Shown here: positions 60,129-64,000 of the stretch, piece by piece
How the letters are laid out: the number at the start of each line of letters is the position of its first letter
How positions within the stretch are numbered: position 1 is the first letter of the stretch
NCBI GenBank assembly: GCA_934565855.1
Contig: CAKTIO010000003.1
Location: forward strand, 186,001-250,000
DNA length: 64,000 nt
DNA from: an uncultured Dysosmobacter sp.
GTDB taxonomy: Bacteria > Bacillota > Clostridia > Oscillospirales > Oscillospiraceae
Direction: 5' to 3'
Notes under the pieces: generated by a model
What the model was told of the DNA's origin: nothing
The model's database searches: none
What the model saw: the letters and a program-made list of their open reading frames with translations, nothing else
Made by a program: the position numbers and the translations under genes

Positions 60129-61124
60129 GTGAAAAATTTGATGCTGATGGACTGCACACTCCGCGATGGTGCAAACGTTATGGGTACCGGCTTTTCTGCC
60201 GAATTGACCAAGCTGATGATCGAGGGATTGATCCGAAGCAATATTAAGGTCATTGAGATGGGCAATGCTTACGGAATCGGTGCAAATGAAACCGCCGCAA
60301 AAAAAGCCCCTCTTACAGACGAGGAGTATCTTCAGTTGGTTCAGCCCTACCTCTCTCAGGCAGAGATCGGTATGTTTATGGGAGTTAAGAACGCCAATGA
60401 GAAAAATATTGCGCTGGCGGCAAAACACGGATTAAAATTCCTGCGTATGGGCGCCAACGCCGGTGACGGTGCACAGACTCTGGAGGGAATCAAGCTGGTC
60501 AAGCAGTACGGTATGAAGTGCCGTTACTCCATGATGAAAGCCTACGTTCTCTCTCCTGAAAAGCTGGCAGAGGAGGCAAAAATGGTTGCCGACGCTGGCT
60601 TGGATGAAATTACCATCATGGATTCCGCTGGCACTATGCTGCCGGAGGAAGCAGAGGTCTATGCCAGGGCTGTATCCGGCGCGGTCTCTATTCCTGTGGC
60701 TTTTCATGGTCATAACAATCTGGGGCTCTCTGTGGCAAATGCCTTGGCGGCAATCCGTGGCGGTGCCACGGTTGTGGACTGCGGACTCATGGGAATGGCT
60801 CGCAGCGCGGGAAATATTTCCACAGAACTGATTGCCGCTGTTCTCAAGCGTCAGGGAGAGCTTTCCTATGTGGATCTGGACACTCTGCTGAACTTTATTG
60901 AGCAAGAATTGGAACCTGCTATGGCAGAATATTACCACTGCCCTGTTAAGCCGTTGGATCTGGTATATGGTTATGCCGGCTGCCACTCTAATTTCTATCC
61001 CAACATCTCTGCGGTGGCTCAGGAAAAAAATGTTCCACTGTTCAAACTGATTTGCGCTGTCTGCGCTGTTGACCGCAAAGCACCTTCTTTGGAACTGATC
61101 CGAAAAATTGCGGATACTCTGTAA
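60129..61124 (+). CDS. HOA/HMGL-type class II aldolase (4-hydroxy-2-oxovalerate aldolase-like)
   Basis: A 331-residue DRE-TIM family metal-dependent aldolase. 'MDCTLRDGAN' near residue 10 and 'FHGHNNLGLSVAN' near 195 carry the catalytic Arg/Asp and the metal His pair. The family cleaves or makes carbon bonds of 4-hydroxy-2-keto acids or acts as isopropylmalate-type synthase; 'GLMGMARSAGN' and the C-terminal 'YGYAGCHSNF' favour the 4-hydroxy-2-oxovalerate aldolase branch. I start at GTG 60129, eight bases after GGGGG; an ATG seven codons upstream lacks spacing. There is no aldehyde dehydrogenase partner here, unusual for canonical HOA. Confidence 0.82.
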   Translation: MKNLMLMDCTLRDGANVMGTGFSAELTKLMIEGLIRSNIKVIEMGNAYGIGANETAAKKAPLTDEEYLQLVQPYLSQAEIGMFMGVKNANEKNIALAAKHGLKFLRMGANAGDGAQTLEGIKLVKQYGMKCRYSMMKAYVLSPEKLAEEAKMVADAGLDEITIMDSAGTMLPEEAEVYARAVSGAVSIPVAFHGHNNLGLSVANALAAIRGGATVVDCGLMGMARSAGNISTELIAAVLKRQGELSYVDLDTLLNFIEQELEPAMAEYYHCPVKPLDLVYGYAGCHSNFYPNISAVAQEKNVPLFKLICAVCAVDRKAPSLELIRKIADTL

Positions 61125-61166
61125 TCATTCCATCACCATTATGACTAAAGTAAGGAGATGCCAATC

Positions 61167-62105
61167 ATGACTGTTTACTTAAGTGAGCATATCTGCAGCT
61201 CTGCCAGAAAAAAACTGGAAGCTGTTGCAACAATCGTTGATAATTTTGACCATCCGGAAGAAATTGATGCTGCCATTGTGCGTACGGCTCCAATCACCGC
61301 TGAATTTCTGGCAAAGGCAGACCGGTTGAAGGTCATTGGCAAGCATGGCGTAGGCTATAACAACGTTGACGTTCCCGCAGTAAAGGCGAAGGGAATTCCC
61401 ATGGTATATACTCCCCTTGCCAATGCTGACTCCGTTGCAGAATTTGTAGTCGGTCTGCTTCTGGCATTAGAACGTGGCTTTTACGCTGCAAATCAAAAGT
61501 GCCGCCGTGGAGAATTTAAAAAAATTGCACCCGCAGATTTTATGGGAACCCAATTGAGAGGAAAGGTACTCGGGCAGATCGGCATGGGAAATATCGCCCA
61601 ACGGATCGCCGCCATTATGCAGAATGGTTTTGGTGTAAAGGTCTTGGCATATGATCCTTTCATTTCTGATGAAGAAGCTGCTAAACGCGGCTTTGAAAAA
61701 GTAGATACTGTTGAACACTTATTGGAGCGTTCAGATATGATCAATATCAACGTTCCTCTGACCAATGGTACCCGCGATTTGATTTCCGGTAAAATGTTTG
61801 ACCATTTTAAACCGGGTGCTGTGCTGGTCAATGCTGCCCGCGGCGGCATTGTCAATGAAAAGGATCTTTATGATGCCTTGGTCAGCGGCAAATTAAAGGC
61901 AGCCGCATGTGATACTTTTGTTCAGGAACCCCCCACGCCGGAAAACTACAAGGACTTGCTCTCCTTGGAAAACTTCAGCGCAACTCCCCACTTAGGTGGA
62001 AACACAGACGATGCACTGGAAAATGCGGGAAATCAAGTGGTAGATGATATTTTGAATGTTCTTTCCGGCGGCAAACCGAATTGCTTAATTCCTGAATTGC
62101 GCTAA
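61167..62105 (+). CDS. 2-hydroxyacid dehydrogenase (D-isomer specific type)
   Basis: A 312-residue NAD(P)-dependent dehydrogenase: nucleotide motif 'GQIGMGNIAQRIA' near residue 145, catalytic Arg in 'NAARGG' near 230, Glu in 'VQEPPTPEN' near 258 and His in 'TPHLGGNT' near 280. It sits 42 bp after the aldolase in one transcript. The start at 61167 is chosen because AAGGAG is nine bases upstream; an ATG three codons earlier abuts that site. It likely oxidises or reduces a product of the aldolase. Confidence 0.88.
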   Translation: MTVYLSEHICSSARKKLEAVATIVDNFDHPEEIDAAIVRTAPITAEFLAKADRLKVIGKHGVGYNNVDVPAVKAKGIPMVYTPLANADSVAEFVVGLLLALERGFYAANQKCRRGEFKKIAPADFMGTQLRGKVLGQIGMGNIAQRIAAIMQNGFGVKVLAYDPFISDEEAAKRGFEKVDTVEHLLERSDMININVPLTNGTRDLISGKMFDHFKPGAVLVNAARGGIVNEKDLYDALVSGKLKAAACDTFVQEPPTPENYKDLLSLENFSATPHLGGNTDDALENAGNQVVDDILNVLSGGKPNCLIPELR

Positions 62106-62140
62106 ATCACACAATTAATCCTATACCAACCTTCCTTTAT

Positions 62141-62182
62141 AAAATGCAGACCACGCGGAAATCCGCGTGGTCTGCATTTTGT
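62141..62182. terminator. bidirectional terminator at the right end of the catabolic region
   Basis: AAAATGCAGACCACGCGG (62141-62158) pairs with 62163-62180; T-runs on both strands serve the convergent genes. Confidence 0.9.
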
Positions 62183-62196
62183 TTCTGCTATGCTCT

Positions 62197-64000
62197 TCAG
62201 TTTTCCTGCTTGCTGCGCTTTCCGGTGAAGGTCACGGCAGCCAGTCCGGTCAGAGACAGCACCGCCATCGCCGCCCAGAAAGCGGAGATATCACCAGTCT
62301 TAGGCGCATCCGCCATTGGAACGTCCTCCTCCGGGATATCCGCAGGCTCTTCCGGTGTTTCAGGGATATCTGGTGTAGTGGGAACATCCTCGTCTACCGG
62401 CAGATCTGTCTTGGGAACATCATCATCCGGAATGCTGGGCTCCGGGTCCAGAGGATGTCCGTCATCACTGGGACCAGAGGGAGTGTCCCCGCCACCGGGA
62501 GTCGGAGGTGTCACAGTCGTTCTGTCATAGCGCAGGGTCAGAACGCCTTCTTCATCTACGCTTACCGTAATGGACTCCGGTGTGCAGGAGGTATAAGTGT
62601 ATTCTGCATTGTCATAATTGGTCAGCTTTTCCACATCGTTTACTGTAATGGTCTTTCCGACCTCATCGGACAGGCTGCTCTCTACCTTGCCCTGCAGCTC
62701 ATTGTTCAGATAATACTCGTGTACTACCTTATACGCACCATGAATGCCGTGCGCCGCCTTCAGAGACAGCTCTCCGGTAGCTTTCTCCACCGGAGTATAC
62801 TCTGCCGCATGATAAGGAGCCGTGTGTGCCTCCCAGCGGCTGCCCTCGCTGTCATCAAACCAACCGGTGATGGCATGCGTGCAATCCGGCTCACCATCCA
62901 ACGTCCACTTCTCACCGACCGCCGCAAAGGTCAAAGACGCGCCGTTCTCGTTGTAGATATCATCACCGGCAGTATTGGCGTGGTTATTATACAGCACCGC
63001 TTTCGGGTTGATCTCCATCTGGTTGGCGTTGTAAACACCGCCGCCCAGTGCTTCCCGGCAAGCCTCATAGCCTTCGTCAGCATCCCATGTCCCGTTGTTG
63101 CAGATCACAGTTCCCGCGCCGATGTAGGCTTTACCAAAATTGGTGATACCGCGGACATAGTTGTCCGTGATCTGGACATCCGCACCATCCTCAAAGGTCA
63201 AAGTCGTATTTTCCGTAGTCCAAGTATAAAACTGCTGGTCATTTTCATCCCAGCCGTATACCGCCATAGTAATGGCACCCTTTTCAGGATAATACTTATC
63301 TTCATCCCCCTTACTCCAACGGTAGCCATTTCCGGTTACAATAAATTTACCGCCAGCCTTTATATCCACGGCGCCCGTGGACTGTGTCATCAATGCACGG
63401 CTGCCACAATTACGAATCGTCAGTGTGGTCCCCTCATTGACTTCACAAACTCTCCTGCCATACAGGTTATAGCCAATATCATCATTCTCTAACAGCGCTG
63501 TCGCACCATTTTCCAATTTCAGACCGCATTTTGTCAGTCCCTGCCGCTCACAGTCCTTTACTGTGAATGAAGAATTATTCACATAAATATTGAAACTGGT
63601 CAAGCCATTGATCCGCATTGCATCACTCAGTAAAAATTCTGACCCGTTGACAACATTCAAGTTGCCATAAGCTTCCGCCATCATGGCGGTATACTCCATA
63701 TCTTCCAGTGTCAGAGTAGAGTCATCTACATTGATAGTGGCATCCGGAGAAGTGTAGATACCAGTTTTGGTAAACCGGCATTCCGTTCCCTGTTCCAGAT
63801 TTAACACGCCTTTGCTGCCAATGGTTGCACTCCAGTTTCGGGTTTCCTCCGTTTCAAAAGAAACCACTGTGTTCCGGAAGGTCAGTATTCCCTGAATTGT
63901 CAAGTCACCGTTATCTGTTTTTTGCTTGGGAACCGCCACTTCATTGCCATTACCATTGATAATAACTGTCGTGCCTTCCCGAATGAAATTCACCGTCAGT
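62197..64000 (-). CDS. sortase-anchored surface protein, C-terminal part (start beyond window)
   Basis: At least 601 codons; the frame is open at base 64000, so the N-terminus is not seen. The visible part has beta-helix-like turns (for example 'NLNVVNGSEFLLSD', 'NNSSFTVKDC', 'GGGVYNANQ'), then a MucBP-like stretch with 'VVHEYYLNNELQGKVESSL' (about 150 residues before the end), a Pro/Asp/Glu-rich wall-spanning linker, and a cell-wall sorting signal: 'APKTGD', a hydrophobic helix 'FWAAMAVLSLTGLAAVTF' and the charged tail 'GKRSKQEN'. Sortase would link it at the Thr. It is a different anchoring mode from the SLH protein at 41307. Confidence 0.85.
   Translation of the reverse strand, partial: LTVNFIREGTTVIINGNGNEVAVPKQKTDNGDLTIQGILTFRNTVVSFETEETRNWSATIGSKGVLNLEQGTECRFTKTGIYTSPDATINVDDSTLTLEDMEYTAMMAEAYGNLNVVNGSEFLLSDAMRINGLTSFNIYVNNSSFTVKDCERQGLTKCGLKLENGATALLENDDIGYNLYGRRVCEVNEGTTLTIRNCGSRALMTQSTGAVDIKAGGKFIVTGNGYRWSKGDEDKYYPEKGAITMAVYGWDENDQQFYTWTTENTTLTFEDGADVQITDNYVRGITNFGKAYIGAGTVICNNGTWDADEGYEACREALGGGVYNANQMEINPKAVLYNNHANTAGDDIYNENGASLTFAAVGEKWTLDGEPDCTHAITGWFDDSEGSRWEAHTAPYHAAEYTPVEKATGELSLKAAHGIHGAYKVVHEYYLNNELQGKVESSLSDEVGKTITVNDVEKLTNYDNAEYTYTSCTPESITVSVDEEGVLTLRYDRTTVTPPTPGGGDTPSGPSDDGHPLDPEPSIPDDDVPKTDLPVDEDVPTTPDIPETPEEPADIPEEDVPMADAPKTGDISAFWAAMAVLSLTGLAAVTFTGKRSKQEN

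Noticed and set aside
1..64000. CRISPR arrays, rRNA, tRNA or prophage
   Set aside because: No regularly spaced repeats, no tRNA or rRNA-like stretches and no phage structural genes were recognised.

Overview
The window looks like chromosome of a Gram-positive anaerobe of the Clostridia, probably a gut Oscillospiraceae-like bacterium. This rests on lipobox and sortase-type anchoring signals, S-layer homology (SLH) domains, an intact Hcp, an ECF-type BioY transporter, strong AGGAGG ribosome binding sites, GC-rich coding DNA and many classic GC-hairpin/T-tract terminators. The organism is inferred; no rRNA, tRNA, CRISPR, phage or insertion sequence was seen.

Layout. 1-0.8 kb: edge of a NagB-like sugar-phosphate isomerase whose catalytic Asp/His motif is changed. 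1-5.5 kb: a secreted solute-binding lipoprotein paired with a membrane GGDEF-EAL protein. 5.7-10.5 kb: GltS-type symporter, opine-type dehydrogenase and ornithine-cyclodeaminase-family enzyme, divergent from an RpiR regulator. 10.7-13.5 kb: LysR/MATE divergent pair and DUF4186. 13.6-17.1 kb: bioY-bioB-bioD-bioA behind a BirA-type operator. 17.2-20.8 kb: TetR, then a selenium/sulfur group (cysteine desulfurase-like protein, divergent from YedE, TusA-like and DUF3343). 20.9-22.8 kb: coiled-coil protein and a frameshifted BAAT-type hydrolase. 23-27.8 kb: homocysteine S-methyltransferase, BCCT transporter, M20 peptidase and MerR regulator, led by a textbook 19-bp-spacer MerR promoter. 27.8-33.4 kb: glutamate cyclase-like DUF4392, secreted proteins, a sigma factor and a frameshifted DUF4367 partner. 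33.5-41 kb: free-Met-sulfoxide reductase, tyrosine recombinase, a glycosyltransferase fused to a MarR-like domain, nitroreductase, a second sigma/DUF4179 pair, Hcp. 41.3-47.6 kb: a 1504-residue SLH/beta-helix surface protein behind a c-di-GMP-I riboswitch, then a SigV/RsiV-like pair. 47.7-62.1 kb: M20D amidohydrolase, CdaR regulator and a dense hydroxy-acid catabolic region (glycerate dehydrogenase, glycerate kinase, TctCBA, RraA-like aldolase, two 2-hydroxyacid dehydrogenases, LysR, RpiR, HOA-type aldolase). 62.2 kb to the end: a cell-wall-anchored surface protein running off the window.

How it fits together. Two themes stand out. First, c-di-GMP: a likely ligand-sensing c-di-GMP enzyme at the left end and a c-di-GMP-sensing leader on the large surface protein, which also carries two terminators and a possible 17-codon leader ORF. 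Second, the 50-62 kb region reads as one pathway: tripartite uptake of a carboxylate, oxidation by 2-hydroxyacid dehydrogenases, retro-aldol cleavage, and entry into glycolysis through glycerate and glycerate kinase. A shared AATGTAGT motif lies at the promoters of both the transporter and the second aldolase, which argues for a common regulator. This second locus is my best candidate for an undescribed system.
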